A DNA stretch of 64,000 nucleotides from Leptolyngbyaceae cyanobacterium JSC-12. Its GTDB lineage: Bacteria > Cyanobacteriota > Cyanobacteriia > Leptolyngbyales > Leptolyngbyaceae. Shown here piece after piece: positions 1-8,761 of this stretch (its first letter is position 1; every line of letters begins with the position of its first letter). The notes below the pieces were generated by a model. It was not told the origin of the DNA. It worked only from the letters and a program-made list of their open reading frames with translations, and made no database searches. Location of the stretch: assembly GCA_000309945.1 (NCBI GenBank), contig CM001633.1:5321174-5385173 (forward strand). Reading direction: 5' to 3'. The position numbers were made by a program, and so were the translations under genes.

Positions 1-1
1 C

Positions 2-691
2 TTTTGCCAGGTTGACAAGGGACATTCTCCGATGCCTTTGGATGCGGAGGAACCAGCTAAAGTAGCAGAAGCAGTAAGTCTGCTGGGTTTGAAATACGTG
101 GTGCTAACCTCTGTTGCCCGGGATGATCTACCCGATCAGGGGGCGGGTTGGTTTGTGCAAACCATGACCCTGATTCGAGAGTGTAACCCTGCAACTCAAA
201 TTGAAGTTCTAACTCCCGATTTTTGGGGCGGACGGGATGCCAAACTGCCAGTACTTACGCCAGACGACTTGCAACAGCAACGAATTGCCACCGTCGTTGC
301 TGCTAAACCTGCCTGCTATAACCATAATATTGAAACTGTAAAACGGCTTCAGGGGGCGGTACGGCGTGGGGCTAAGTATGAGCGATCGCTGAAAGTGTTG
401 GAGCTAGTTAAACAATTGGATGCCACAATTCCCACCAAATCTGGCTTAATGTTAGGGCATGGTGAAACAGTCGATGAAGTTGTGGAAACACTGCACGATT
501 TGCGGTCTGTGGGCTGCGATCGCCTTACATTGGGGCAATACATGCGCCCCTCTCTAGACCATCTCCCAGTGCAGAAATACTGGACTCCAGAGGAATTTGA
601 CAAGCTGGGCGCGATCGCTTGTGACATGGGCTTCTCCCATGTGCGTTCTGGTCCTCTCGTGCGTAGCTCGTATCATGCGGCAGAACATTAA
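2..691 (+). CDS. lipA: Lipoyl synthase, 5' end cut by window edge
   Basis: Radical-SAM enzyme that inserts two sulfurs into octanoyl groups on lipoyl domains (pyruvate dehydrogenase, glycine cleavage system). The frame is open from base 2 and begins [10 protein letters not shown], where the Cys is the last of the CxxxCxxC cluster ligands; the rest of the N-terminus lies outside the window. Downstream are the family features [20 protein letters not shown], the motif around [16 protein letters not shown] and the C-terminal PLVRSSYHA, whose RSSY serine is the conserved ligand of the auxiliary [4Fe-4S] cluster. The ATG at 32 is internal and should not be used as the start. Family assignment is secure. 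Confidence 0.95.
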   Translation, partial: FCQVDKGHSPMPLDAEEPAKVAEAVSLLGLKYVVLTSVARDDLPDQGAGWFVQTMTLIRECNPATQIEVLTPDFWGGRDAKLPVLTPDDLQQQRIATVVAAKPACYNHNIETVKRLQGAVRRGAKYERSLKVLELVKQLDATIPTKSGLMLGHGETVDEVVETLHDLRSVGCDRLTLGQYMRPSLDHLPVQKYWTPEEFDKLGAIACDMGFSHVRSGPLVRSSYHAAEH

Positions 692-765
692 GTTTCGTCC
701 TAGAATGTCATAAAACTGTACGTTCTTTGGTACTTGTTAAGAAGTCATTCACAAGGAGTAAACGC

Positions 766-879
766 ATGACTACACAAGCAGACAAGAAGCCTAATTACAC
801 GTTCCGCGCCTCTTGGGCACTTCTGTTGTTAGCAATTAATTTTCTTGTCGCAGGCTATTACCACGGATTCATTAAATAA
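766..879 (+). CDS. psaX: Photosystem I subunit PsaX
   Basis: A 37-residue gene, MTTQADKKPNYTFRASWALL then one membrane helix (LLAINFLVAGYYHGF) and a short tail. The pattern of a polar N-terminus, a Y-T/A-F-R motif and a single helix with NFLVA matches PsaX, the peripheral low-mass thylakoid subunit of photosystem I that helps hold an antenna chlorophyll. An AAGGAG ribosome site at 753-758 sits 7 bases before the ATG. It stands alone between lipA and a convergent permease gene. PsaX occurs in only part of the cyanobacteria, so its presence is a useful lineage marker. Identification rests on remembered family sequences. Confidence 0.85.
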   Translation: MTTQADKKPNYTFRASWALLLLAINFLVAGYYHGFIK

Positions 880-884
880 TTCTT

Positions 885-1010
885 AACAATTTTCATGCCC
901 TCATCTTCTACGCCTTTTTCCCACAGCAAAGAGAGGAACAAATTGCCAGTTACCTCCCTTGCAGGAAACAACCGGGGTGAGGGCAGTCTAGAGGTAAAGT
1001 CCACCTCTTT
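885..1010. repeat. Intergenic GGTGAGGGC-type repeat, degenerate copy
   Basis: The gap between psaX and the permease gene holds a pyrimidine-rich then purine-rich stretch ending CCGGGGTGAGGGCAG. The same GGGTGAGGGC core ends repeats at about 35147-35260 and 58130-58185. No gene is visible here. Confidence 0.4.
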
Positions 1011-1067
1011 TAGGCGAGTTCTGAGGTTTACGATGTTGAAACATATTGAAACATGATGTTGAAACAT

Positions 1068-1934
1068 TTAGAGCGTCCCTTTGAATAATCCTTGAGGGCG
1101 AAATAGCAGCACCATCATCATGATCACCAAAGCAACAGCCAGTTTGTATTCGGTACGCAAAAAATAAGTGCTGACTTCCTGAGCAATACCAATCACAAAG
1201 GCTCCCGCGATCGCTCCATAAGGATTGCCAATACCACCCAAAATCACGGCTGCAAACATCGGTAAAATTAGGAACCATCCCATGTTTGGGCGCACCGCTT
1301 CAACTAAGCCCAACATACCACCGCTCAGAGCTGTTAAGCCTCCGGCAATAATCCACGTCCATAAAATTACCTGATCAACTCGGATGCCTGCAACTCGGGC
1401 TAGATCAAGATCATCGGCAACTGCACGCATAGCTTTTCCGATCTTGGTATTTTGCAACAGGTTATGGAGTGCTGCAATCGCCACTAATGCCAGCACAAAT
1501 ACAAGTAAGTCATATTTAGGAATTCGCAAGGCTCCAACTTGGAAGGCACCCTCAACAGGCAAGTCGTAGCTTTGATTACTCCCTCCCCAGAACAAAATAA
1601 TGCCATTACGAATAAACAATGCCAGCCCAATCGAAATGATAATTAGCGTGGCAGAGGTAGCGCGACGCGATCGCATCGGTGCCCAAATCAGCTTTTCGCT
1701 CAGGAGAAAGGCTGCAACTGTAATCATGGTGCCAACGCCCATCGAGATCCAAATATTCAAGCCGAGACTGTTGGCGAGCAACGTCATATACGCGCCCAGG
1801 GTCATAAAGTCACCATGTGCGAAATTTGACAGCCGCAAAATTCCATACGTCAGGGTCAAACCTACCGATGCCAGCGCAATAATACTGCCAACTGCAATGC
1901 CATTTAGAAAAAGTTGGACAAGTTGAGAATCCAT
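1068..1934 (-). CDS. livH: Branched-chain/neutral amino-acid ABC transporter permease, LivH/NatD type
   Basis: Inner-membrane permease of the hydrophobic amino-acid uptake family (LivH; NatD of the cyanobacterial N-I transporter). The 288 residues start MDSQLVQLFLNGIAVGS and contain about eight hydrophobic segments, the family stretch YGILRLSNFAHGDFMTLGAY near the N-terminus, and GKAMRAVADDLDLARVAGI, the cytoplasmic coupling loop that contacts the ATPase. GGIGNPYGAIAGAFVIGI and the C-terminal LLFRPQGLF are also typical. Length is normal. No partner permease (LivM), binding protein or ATPase lies next to it, so it must work with subunits encoded elsewhere. The substrate is not shown by the sequence. 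Confidence 0.9.
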   Translation of the reverse strand: MDSQLVQLFLNGIAVGSIIALASVGLTLTYGILRLSNFAHGDFMTLGAYMTLLANSLGLNIWISMGVGTMITVAAFLLSEKLIWAPMRSRRATSATLIIISIGLALFIRNGIILFWGGSNQSYDLPVEGAFQVGALRIPKYDLLVFVLALVAIAALHNLLQNTKIGKAMRAVADDLDLARVAGIRVDQVILWTWIIAGGLTALSGGMLGLVEAVRPNMGWFLILPMFAAVILGGIGNPYGAIAGAFVIGIAQEVSTYFLRTEYKLAVALVIMMMVLLFRPQGLFKGTL

Positions 1935-2027
1935 CTGCTAAAAGCCAGACACTATCGCTATGATTGTGCAGGAATTCGCGCTCGTTTGGAAGATCATTGT
2001 TTGTTTAGATCCAGCAGCCTCCAATGC

Positions 2028-3119
2028 TTACACATTGAAGCGGAATAACATCACATCCCCTTCCTGCACCACGTAATCCTTGCCTTCGCTGCGAACCAAA
2101 CCTTTTTCTTTTGCCGCATTCATCGAGCCAGCAGCGACTAAATCGTTGTAGGCAACCGTTTCTGCCCGAATGAAGCCCCGTTCAAAATCGGTATGAATCA
2201 CGCCTGCCGCTTGTGGCGCAACCATTCCAGCGTGAATCGTCCAAGCCCGGGTTTCCTTGGGTCCCGTCGTGAAATAAGTCCGTAAGCCCAGCAGTTCATA
2301 AGTAGCGCGGATCAGGGATTGCAACCCACCTTCAGAAACTCCCAGCGATTCCAAAAAATCCGCCCGTTCTTCTGCTGGTAGCTCGATTAACTCCGATTCC
2401 ACTTGAGCCGAAACTACCACGACCTGGGCATTTTCTTGGGCAGCCAGTTCACGCACCTGCTCTACCCAATGATTGCCCGTTGCCAGGTCATCTTCCGAAA
2501 CATTTGCCGCATAAATGATGGGTTTGCGCGTCAGCATACCCAAGGCTTTCACCGCCATTTCTTCTTCCTCAGTGAGGTTTACCTGGCGAGCGGGCTTCCC
2601 TTCATTCAAGACTGCTAACAGCTTTTCCAGGGCATCTACTTCAAGCTGAAGTTCTTTATTACCGCGAGCTTGCTTTTTGGCGCGATCAAGCCGTTTTTCC
2701 ACCTGCCCCAGATCTGCCAGTGCCAGTTCCAAATTGATCACTTCAATATCACGGATAGGCTCAACTGAGCCAGCCACATGAATAATGTCATCATTCTCAA
2801 AGCAACGCACCACATGCACGATCGCATCAACTTCCCGAATATTTGCCAAAAACTGGTTGCCCAACCCTTCACCCTGGCTTGCACCTTTTACCAACCCAGC
2901 AATATCCACAAACTCCACACGGGCAGGGATAATTTCGGCAGAATTGGAAATTTTAGCCAGAACACTCAACCGTTCATCGGGCACTGCCACCACACCCACA
3001 TTCGGTTCAATGGTACAAAAGGGAAAGTTGGCAGCAGTCGCTTTGGCATTGGCAACCAGCGCATTAAATAGAGTTGATTTTCCTACGTTGGGCAATCCAA
3101 CGATCCCAGCTCTTAGCAT
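2028..3119 (-). CDS. ychF: Ribosome-associated ATPase YchF (OLA1 family)
   Basis: Obg-like P-loop NTPase that prefers ATP to GTP, binds ribosomes and affects oxidative-stress responses. The 363-residue protein has the G1 loop [10 protein letters not shown] at residues 8-17, [14 protein letters not shown] in switch [21 protein letters not shown] (G3), a coiled-coil insert around residues 130-170, and the C-terminal TGS-like domain beginning at about residue 280 ([15 protein letters not shown]). A degenerate NxxE motif in place of NKxD, seen here as YAANVSEDD, agrees with ATP preference. Full length; ATG at the complement of 3117-3119. A housekeeping gene with no operon partner. Confidence 0.97.
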   Translation of the reverse strand: MLRAGIVGLPNVGKSTLFNALVANAKATAANFPFCTIEPNVGVVAVPDERLSVLAKISNSAEIIPARVEFVDIAGLVKGASQGEGLGNQFLANIREVDAIVHVVRCFENDDIIHVAGSVEPIRDIEVINLELALADLGQVEKRLDRAKKQARGNKELQLEVDALEKLLAVLNEGKPARQVNLTEEEEMAVKALGMLTRKPIIYAANVSEDDLATGNHWVEQVRELAAQENAQVVVVSAQVESELIELPAEERADFLESLGVSEGGLQSLIRATYELLGLRTYFTTGPKETRAWTIHAGMVAPQAAGVIHTDFERGFIRAETVAYNDLVAAGSMNAAKEKGLVRSEGKDYVVQEGDVMLFRFNV

Positions 3120-3191
3120 TACAGATTTTCGATTAGTGATTTGGAAATTGGCTGGCTTCTAAGAAACGAAACCAAGACCGAACTTTATTCT

Positions 3192-3375
3192 AAATGGGGA
3201 ATGAAGAATCAGGGATAGGGAGGTTGCAGAGGTGGAGCAGTGGGTGGGTGAAGGGGTAGAGGAGTGAACAGGTGAAGGGTAGAAAACTGGAGATTGGGAA
3301 TTGAGGAGTTAAGGCATTGAGGAGTTAAAGCATTTTGTATTTTGAAGGATCGGGTGAGGGGGTTGGAATGGGTGG
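3192..3375. repeat. Interspersed purine/pyrimidine repeat in the ychF-decarboxylase gap
   Basis: The 460-bp gap between divergent genes holds a G/A-rich tract (AGGGATAGGGAGGTTGCAGA, then GTGGGTGGGTGAAGGGGTAG) that is the reverse complement in style and in many words of the pyrimidine tract inside the decarboxylase gene at 4860-4978. Around 3295-3345 there are near-tandem GAGGAGTTAAGGCATT units and a TTTTGTATTTTGAAG core. No protein-coding character. The remaining bases to 3595 presumably hold the decarboxylase promoter; no clear boxes were seen. Confidence 0.6.
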
Positions 3376-3595
3376 TGCGGGTTATTCTGGCGTGCAAATC
3401 ATAATTTCTCTCAGGTATTCAACCCTTTCACAGTAAATAACCTGCTAACGGATTGCGTCCGCCTGAGTAGGCGATTTACTAGGGAAATTGCCAAGCCAGA
3501 AAGGAAGCTAGAGTACAGTGTTAGGACCTTTCCTCAGAACCTTACCCTGAAGGGATGGCAAGTGCCATTGACTAATACATTTGAAGATTTATCCG

Positions 3596-5203
3596 ATGAG
3601 TAAATGGAATGCGATCGCGCAGCAAGCAACGCCTCTGTTAACAGCACTTCAACACTATGTAACTCGGTCAACGGCAGCGTTTCACACACCGGGACATCAG
3701 CGAGGACGAGGAGTTGATCCGGCATTGCGAGTGTTGTTGGGCGATCGCGTATTTTTGGCAGATTTGCCAGAATTGCCGGAACTGGATAATTTGTTTGCAC
3801 CGAGTGGCGTGATTCAGCAGGCACAGGATTTAGCAGCTCAGGTGTTTGGTGGGGAGAAAACCTGGTTTCTCACCAATGGTTCCACCAGCGGCGTAGTAGC
3901 AGCAATCCTGGCAACCTGCAATCCGGGTGAAAAAATTATCCTGCCGCGCAATGTTCATCAGTCTGCGATTTCGGGACTGATTCTCTCTGGAGCGATCCCT
4001 GTTTTCGTCAATCCAGAGTACGATGCTGATCTGGATATTCCTCATAGTGTGCCACCAGCCGAGATCGCTCAGGCATTGGCGCACCATCCCGATACCAAAG
4101 CAGTGTTGATTGTGTCACCTACCTACTATGGTGTATGCGGGGACATTGCCGCGATCGCCCAAATTGCCCACCAACATGGCATTCCCCTACTCGTCGATGA
4201 AGCTCACGGTGCCCACTTTGGCTTCCATCCTGAGTTGCCCATTTCTGCCCTACAAGCGGGAGCCGATCTGGCGGTGCAATCTACCCACAAAACCCTCTCT
4301 GCCCTAACTCAGGCAGCCATGCTCCATGTACAGGGACAACGCATTGAGCGAGATCGCCTGACCAAAGCCCTGGCTCTGGTTCAATCGACTAGTCCCAACT
4401 ATTTACTGCTAGCCTCCCTGGATGCAGCGCGTCACCAATTGGCAACCCAGGGCAAAGAGTTGATGGCAAAAACCTTAAAGCTAGCAAACGAGGCGCGATC
4501 GCGAATTGCTCAAATTCCTGGGTTAACGGTTCTTAGCCCACACAAAGCAGGCACACCTGGATTTTTCAACCTGGATCTGACTCGCCTGACCGTGACTGTA
4601 TCAAGCTTGGGCATCACAGGTTTCACCGCCGACGAACTTTTGAATCAACACCTTGGAGTTGTTGCTGAACTACCCACTCTGCAACATTTAACCTTCATCA
4701 TCAGCTTAGGCAACGCAGAAGCAGATATTGAGCAACTAGTGCGAGGACTGGAATGGTTAGCAGGGGGAAGTTGGGAGGTAAGAGGTGAGGAAAGTAAGAG
4801 AGACGAGGAGGATGGAAACGATAGGGAAAATCTCCAAACTTCAAACTTCAAACTTCAAAATGCTCCGACGCCTCAATTCCCATTCTCCAGTCTTCTCCCC
4901 CTTCACCCGCCCACTCCTCCACCTCTCCACCCTCCCCATCTTCCCTATCCACCATCCCCTATCCCTTTGTCTTCTCCCCGAGAGGCTTTTTTTGCTCAAA
5001 CAGAAGTCATTACCGCTGAACAGGCTATTGGCTGCGTGAGTGCAGAACTAATCTGCCCCTATCCACCGGGTGTTCCAGTGCTGATTCCAGGAGAGGTGAT
5101 TACAGCAGAGGCGATCGCATATTTGCGACGAGTGCTGATAGCAGGCAGTATTATCAGTGGATGCGCAGATCCAACTCTGGAGACCCTTAGTGTGGTGAAA
5201 TAG
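3596..5203 (+). CDS. Orn/Lys/Arg decarboxylase family, PLP-dependent
   Basis: Fold-type I PLP enzyme of the ornithine/lysine/arginine decarboxylase family (cytosolic polyamine or amino-acid catabolism); the substrate cannot be told from sequence. Seen: FHTPGHQRGRG near the N-terminus, LTNGSTSGV (phosphate binding), DEAHGAHF with the cofactor Asp, and STHKTLSALTQ with the Schiff-base lysine at about residue 232. The C-terminal part, EAIGC/ELICPYPPGVPVLIPGE, is the usual Orn/Lys/Arg C-terminal domain. The ATG at 3596 is preferred over an upstream TTG at 3581, which lacks a ribosome site. An in-frame repeat of about 70 codons (4763-4978) separates the two domains. The 3' end overlaps the convergent FHA gene by 17 bases. 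Confidence 0.92.
   Translation: MSKWNAIAQQATPLLTALQHYVTRSTAAFHTPGHQRGRGVDPALRVLLGDRVFLADLPELPELDNLFAPSGVIQQAQDLAAQVFGGEKTWFLTNGSTSGVVAAILATCNPGEKIILPRNVHQSAISGLILSGAIPVFVNPEYDADLDIPHSVPPAEIAQALAHHPDTKAVLIVSPTYYGVCGDIAAIAQIAHQHGIPLLVDEAHGAHFGFHPELPISALQAGADLAVQSTHKTLSALTQAAMLHVQGQRIERDRLTKALALVQSTSPNYLLLASLDAARHQLATQGKELMAKTLKLANEARSRIAQIPGLTVLSPHKAGTPGFFNLDLTRLTVTVSSLGITGFTADELLNQHLGVVAELPTLQHLTFIISLGNAEADIEQLVRGLEWLAGGSWEVRGEESKRDEEDGNDRENLQTSNFKLQNAPTPQFPFSSLLPLHPPTPPPLHPPHLPYPPSPIPLSSPREAFFAQTEVITAEQAIGCVSAELICPYPPGVPVLIPGEVITAEAIAYLRRVLIAGSIISGCADPTLETLSVVK
4763..4978. repeat. In-frame palindromic repeat inside the decarboxylase gene
   Basis: A purine tract (about 4763-4830), a core with three heptamer units of CTTCAAA (about 4836-4860) and a pyrimidine tract (about 4861-4978) interrupt the gene without breaking frame. 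The encoded stretch goes from Arg/Glu/Asp-rich to Pro/Leu/Ser/His-rich low complexity, unlike the flanking enzyme. It lies between the large domain (ending GLEWLAGG) and SPREAFFAQTEV of the C-terminal domain, a surface linker. Related copies are at 3192-3375, 32270-32419 and 37028-37140. Confidence 0.8.
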
Positions 5204-5600
5204 TCTCTACCCAATGTTCACCAGAGGGAATCAGAGTGTCATCAAACACGTTACTGTCAACATACTTACCCATCCGATAAGTAACCCGAACCTGAGGACC
5301 GAACATAATTTCGTCCTGATCGTGCAAATCACAGGCAAGCATTTTGCGTCCGTTCACAAGCATACCGTTTGAGCTAGTTCTCCCCTTGGGAACCCCATCA
5401 ACAATTCGGTAATGATAGGTACCGTCATCATTAGTAATTTGAACAAGCGTTGCTTGACGACGGGAGACAAATCGCGAGGATAATCGGATATCGCACTTGG
5501 GATCTCGACCAATTGAATGGAGAGGAGCACCAAGAACATACTCTTGAAGACAACCCTGGTCATCTTCGATGATTAGCAAATGTTTGAGATCTGAGGACAT
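5187..5600 (-). CDS. Small FHA-domain protein
   Basis: Phosphothreonine-binding forkhead-associated protein of 137 residues, with almost no other sequence. FHA signature positions are visible: the Gly-Arg pair in SIGRDPKCDIRL (residues 29-40), the SRFVSRRQA block, and the Asn in TSSNGMLVNGRKM. These residues form the phosphopeptide pocket. It probably reads Ser/Thr-kinase signalling, but no kinase lies nearby. Its 3' end overlaps the convergent decarboxylase gene by 17 bases. A second, unrelated FHA protein is at 55037. Confidence 0.9.
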   Translation of the reverse strand: MSSDLKHLLIIEDDQGCLQEYVLGAPLHSIGRDPKCDIRLSSRFVSRRQATLVQITNDDGTYHYRIVDGVPKGRTSSNGMLVNGRKMLACDLHDQDEIMFGPQVRVTYRMGKYVDSNVFDDTLIPSGEHWVETISPH

Positions 5601-5896
5601 TCAGGTAAAGACGATGGTGATGAGGGCAAGTGTAACCGTCCAGTCGTGACTCGTTCATCTATCCCCTGATTAACAACCCCACCTGGCTAATATCTGCCAA
5701 AGATAGGAATTGTGGAAATAAACAGTTTATAGAATCAATCAAAAAGGATCTCTATCTGAGGCAAATATAGGTTTATTATCAACTTTTATTCAAGATTGCC
5801 AGCTACGACTTTATTCCTTTAAGAAGGCTTTAAACTTCTCCCTGTTCCAGTGCCACTCCACTCGATATTTTCACCTGATCAGCCATCACGATTAGG

Positions 5897-6532
5897 ATGA
5901 CCTTATACCAGAATTTTAAGTTGCATCGAATGGCTTCTTTTCAATGGCGTTATGTTACTCCTGGCATTCCGGATGAATTATTTGAGCGACTGCCAGGTAT
6001 CCCTATGAGTCAGCGAGAAATTCGCTTGCTGCTGTTGTCTTACTTACGATTGGAGCCAAGTTGCACAGTCTGGGATATTGGCGCTGGCACTGGCACAATC
6101 TCAGTGGAAGCTGGGTTACTGTGTCCGCAGGGGCAGATCGTAGCGATTGAACGAGATGAAGAGGTTGCCAGTTTGATTCGACGTAATTGCGATCGCTTTG
6201 GGGTAACCAATGTGCAAGTAATTGAAGGCAGTGCACCTGAGTGTCTGCAACAACTTTCCAGCCGCCCACAACGAGTTTGCATTGAAGGGGGACGTTTGAT
6301 CAAAGCTATCTTGATCGAGGTGTGGAAGCACTTACCGTTGCAAGGGCGGGTCGTGGCAACTGCTGCCAACTTAGAAAACCTCTATCAACTATCGGAAGGG
6401 TTTGCTGAATTACAAGTGCGGAACGTAGAAATCGTACAGTTAGCAGTCAACCGATTAGAGAAACGCGGCATTAGCCAGGTTTTTGCTGCAAGTGATCCTA
6501 TTTTTGTGCTTGGAGGGGAGAAGTTAGAGTAG
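5897..6532 (+). CDS. cbiT: Cobalt-precorrin C15-methyltransferase (decarboxylating)
   Basis: Corrin-ring enzyme of cobalamin (or pseudocobalamin) synthesis that methylates C15 and decarboxylates the acetate side chain. It uses a class I SAM fold: ATG at 5897, the family lead-in PGIPMSQREIRLLLLSYLRL, then WDIGAGTGTISVEAG (SAM motif I), VAIERDEEV (motif II acidic residue), and GSAPECL. The 211-residue length fits a stand-alone CbiT rather than a CbiE-CbiT fusion. It has no cobalamin neighbours here; scattered cob genes are common in cyanobacteria. An internal ATG at 5930 is an alternative start. Confidence 0.9.
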   Translation: MTLYQNFKLHRMASFQWRYVTPGIPDELFERLPGIPMSQREIRLLLLSYLRLEPSCTVWDIGAGTGTISVEAGLLCPQGQIVAIERDEEVASLIRRNCDRFGVTNVQVIEGSAPECLQQLSSRPQRVCIEGGRLIKAILIEVWKHLPLQGRVVATAANLENLYQLSEGFAELQVRNVEIVQLAVNRLEKRGISQVFAASDPIFVLGGEKLE

Positions 6533-6656
6533 GAATTTCGTTAAGGTAATAGTGTTATGTAGTTTCTGGTCAGGTTTATTCCAGCCAGGTCTGAATCGGG
6601 TACAGTGTTTCAAAGGTTTCTTAACCTTCCTCTAACCTTATAGTTTCTTCTACACT

Positions 6657-7559
6657 GTGACTGGGTCATTCTCTTCCGTATCCTTTTCTATGCCCTGGAC
6701 TCGTATCTTAAGCGGGGTTGTGGCGATTGCAGTGGCTCTTGGTATGACGCTACTAGGAGGGTGGTACTTTACTGTTGGTTTTGGGGTGATTGTTTGTTTA
6801 GGACAGTTGGAGTATTTTCAACTGGCTCGTGCTAAGGGAATTGCACCTGCAGCCAAAACAACACTCGTCGTCAGCCAGGCGCTCTTGATCATTTCCAACG
6901 TATCTCCCACCCTGGCAGATGCTGTATTTCCGGTAGCAGGCACATTCATCTGTTTCTACCTGCTGTTCCAGCCCAAATTTGCCACAATCGCAGATATTTC
7001 AGCCTCGATTATGGGGTTGTTCTATGGAGGCTATTTGCCCAGCTATTGGGTGAGGTTGCGATCGCTAGGTCAAATCGAAGCCAGTAATTTGCCGTTGGAC
7101 GGTTTTTGGACGCAAAACTGGACTAACTTGAATGCTCTACCCCAAGGATTAACCTGCACGCTTTTAGCCTTTTTTTGCATCTGGGCAGCCGATATTGGTG
7201 CTTATACATTTGGCAAGCTTTTTGGTCGTACTCGACTGTCAGACATTAGCCCCAAGAAAACTGTTGAAGGAGCCGTATTTGGGGTAACTGCCAGTGTCGC
7301 AGTTGCTGTAACGGGTTCATGGTATTTATCCTGGTCAGGTTGGCCACTCACAGGGGTTGCCCTTGGCTTATTGATTGGGATCGCCAGTTTGTTAGGTGAC
7401 TTGACTGAATCGATGATGAAACGTGATGCAGGCGTTAAAGATTCTGGACAATTGATCCCCGGTCATGGTGGAATTCTTGATCGCGCTGATAGCTATGTAT
7501 TTACGGCTCCTCTGGTCTACTATTTCGTCACCTTGCTGTTGCCCTTGCTACCCCGATAA
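6657..7559 (+). CDS. cdsA: Phosphatidate cytidylyltransferase
   Basis: Integral membrane enzyme that makes CDP-diacylglycerol from phosphatidate and CTP, the precursor of phosphatidylglycerol in thylakoids. About eight membrane segments are visible, with the conserved block AADIGAYTFGKLFGRTRLSD, SPKKTVEGAVFG, and the C-terminal signature SLLGDLTESMMKRDAGVKDS followed by PGHGGILDRADS, which carries the catalytic acidic residues. The start is given as GTG at 6657; the ATG at 6690 (MPWTRILSG) is an equally good choice that would remove 11 residues. It converges on the DUF2993 gene 15 bases downstream. Confidence 0.93.
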   Translation: MTGSFSSVSFSMPWTRILSGVVAIAVALGMTLLGGWYFTVGFGVIVCLGQLEYFQLARAKGIAPAAKTTLVVSQALLIISNVSPTLADAVFPVAGTFICFYLLFQPKFATIADISASIMGLFYGGYLPSYWVRLRSLGQIEASNLPLDGFWTQNWTNLNALPQGLTCTLLAFFCIWAADIGAYTFGKLFGRTRLSDISPKKTVEGAVFGVTASVAVAVTGSWYLSWSGWPLTGVALGLLIGIASLLGDLTESMMKRDAGVKDSGQLIPGHGGILDRADSYVFTAPLVYYFVTLLLPLLPR

Positions 7560-7574
7560 ATTTTTTCTAGAACA

Positions 7575-8387
7575 TTAGGGGATCACGGTAATCCGTCCTT
7601 TACAGTAGAGAAAGCCATCCAGGATGGTTAGGGTTTCTAAGTGTACATCCGAGCCAAGCGGAATGATAATGCTTGTCTTACTAGTCGCTGCTAAATCTGC
7701 GATCGCATGTTGATGTTGGAAGCCTTCTAGCTTTAGCAAGTTGCCATTTTTAATCGCAATCCCTGTACGGATGGCGATCGGACTTTCACCATTCTGCGTA
7801 CTTAGAATTGCTGTAAACATTAAATCTCCTGCCCCTAAGCTGACACGAACATCTTGTAGTGTAGGTTGCAATCGCTCTGAGCAGGCTTCGTCCCTTGCTT
7901 CTTGTGGCAGCAGAGTCAGCAGAAATTCTGTTACTGCCTTTGCCAGTAGAGGAGCCTTTAAGGAAGCGTTGAGGTCTGCTTCAGACAGGGCAACTTCCCC
8001 AGAAAGCGGAAATGCCGTCAATAACCGAAAGGCTTTACCTCGCAGCATTTGCGGTAGGTTTGTTTGAATTTGCTCTGCAGTCACCTTGATCTGACTGAAA
8101 TGCAAATCTTGATACACTGCTTTGCTGGCTGCTGCTGAGACGCGATGAATCGATCCTGAAAGCAGTTGGCGATCGCCTGCTTCAATTTCAAGGTGCAAAT
8201 CTTCAACCTGCTCAAGCTGCGATCGCACCCATAGCTGCACGGCTGGAGACAATACTCGACTGATTAAGCGGCTCTGCCTGGTATTGCGAGCTTGATCAGA
8301 GGATTCTTCAACCACCTCACCTCGTTCATCCAACTCATCTAACCAAGGATCAGAACTGGCAGACTCATCACTCAAACGCATAAGCAA
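7575..8387 (-). CDS. DUF2993 (LmeA-like) phospholipid-binding protein
   Basis: A 270-residue protein with the cyanobacterial DUF2993 pattern: QLWVRSQLEQVEDLHLEIEA, then LLSGSIHRVSAAASKAVYQD, LSEADLNASL and a beta-rich C-terminus. DUF2993 resembles the mycobacterial lipoprotein LmeA, which binds phospholipid. There is no signal peptide or membrane segment; the first 50 residues are acidic and polar (SDESASSDPWLDELDERGEV), so it is probably cytoplasmic or membrane-peripheral. It sits tail to tail with cdsA, a phospholipid gene; a functional link is only suggestive. The biological role is unknown. Confidence 0.75.
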   Translation of the reverse strand: MLMRLSDESASSDPWLDELDERGEVVEESSDQARNTRQSRLISRVLSPAVQLWVRSQLEQVEDLHLEIEAGDRQLLSGSIHRVSAAASKAVYQDLHFSQIKVTAEQIQTNLPQMLRGKAFRLLTAFPLSGEVALSEADLNASLKAPLLAKAVTEFLLTLLPQEARDEACSERLQPTLQDVRVSLGAGDLMFTAILSTQNGESPIAIRTGIAIKNGNLLKLEGFQHQHAIADLAATSKTSIIIPLGSDVHLETLTILDGFLYCKGRITVIP

Positions 8388-8761
8388 CTCATTTCACCTC
8401 TAAAGGCAGACACTTCTCCCAACTATATCGAGAACCGTCCCGTGTAAAACCATCGTCCAAATCAGAGCTGTCAGCAGCAGTACCAAACGGCAGAGAAAAC
8501 GATCCCCGACATCAAAGAAGTGTCATGATATTCTGACATAACGATCCCTATCAGCCTGGAAAATCGTTGTATCCCAGATAAATTCTTGAATTCAGCCCTT
8601 GACCAAACGAGATCTTTCTTGCAACATATCTGTAACAAATTGATCCCCAATTGAGTGTTCGTTGAACAGTTGATTGAGTTTCAACGTCCATAGATGTCCA
8701 TATAGAAGAAGTTTTGAGACATTTTTCTATTGTTTTGCTACCCCCTGAGAGGATTCAAATC
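8388..8761. other. Divergent intergenic region
   Basis: About 370 bases between the DUF2993 and DUF4912 genes. It probably holds both promoters. A short inverted repeat, TGTCA-N8-TGACA, lies around 8521-8540. No gene or recognised regulatory motif was seen. Confidence 0.4.
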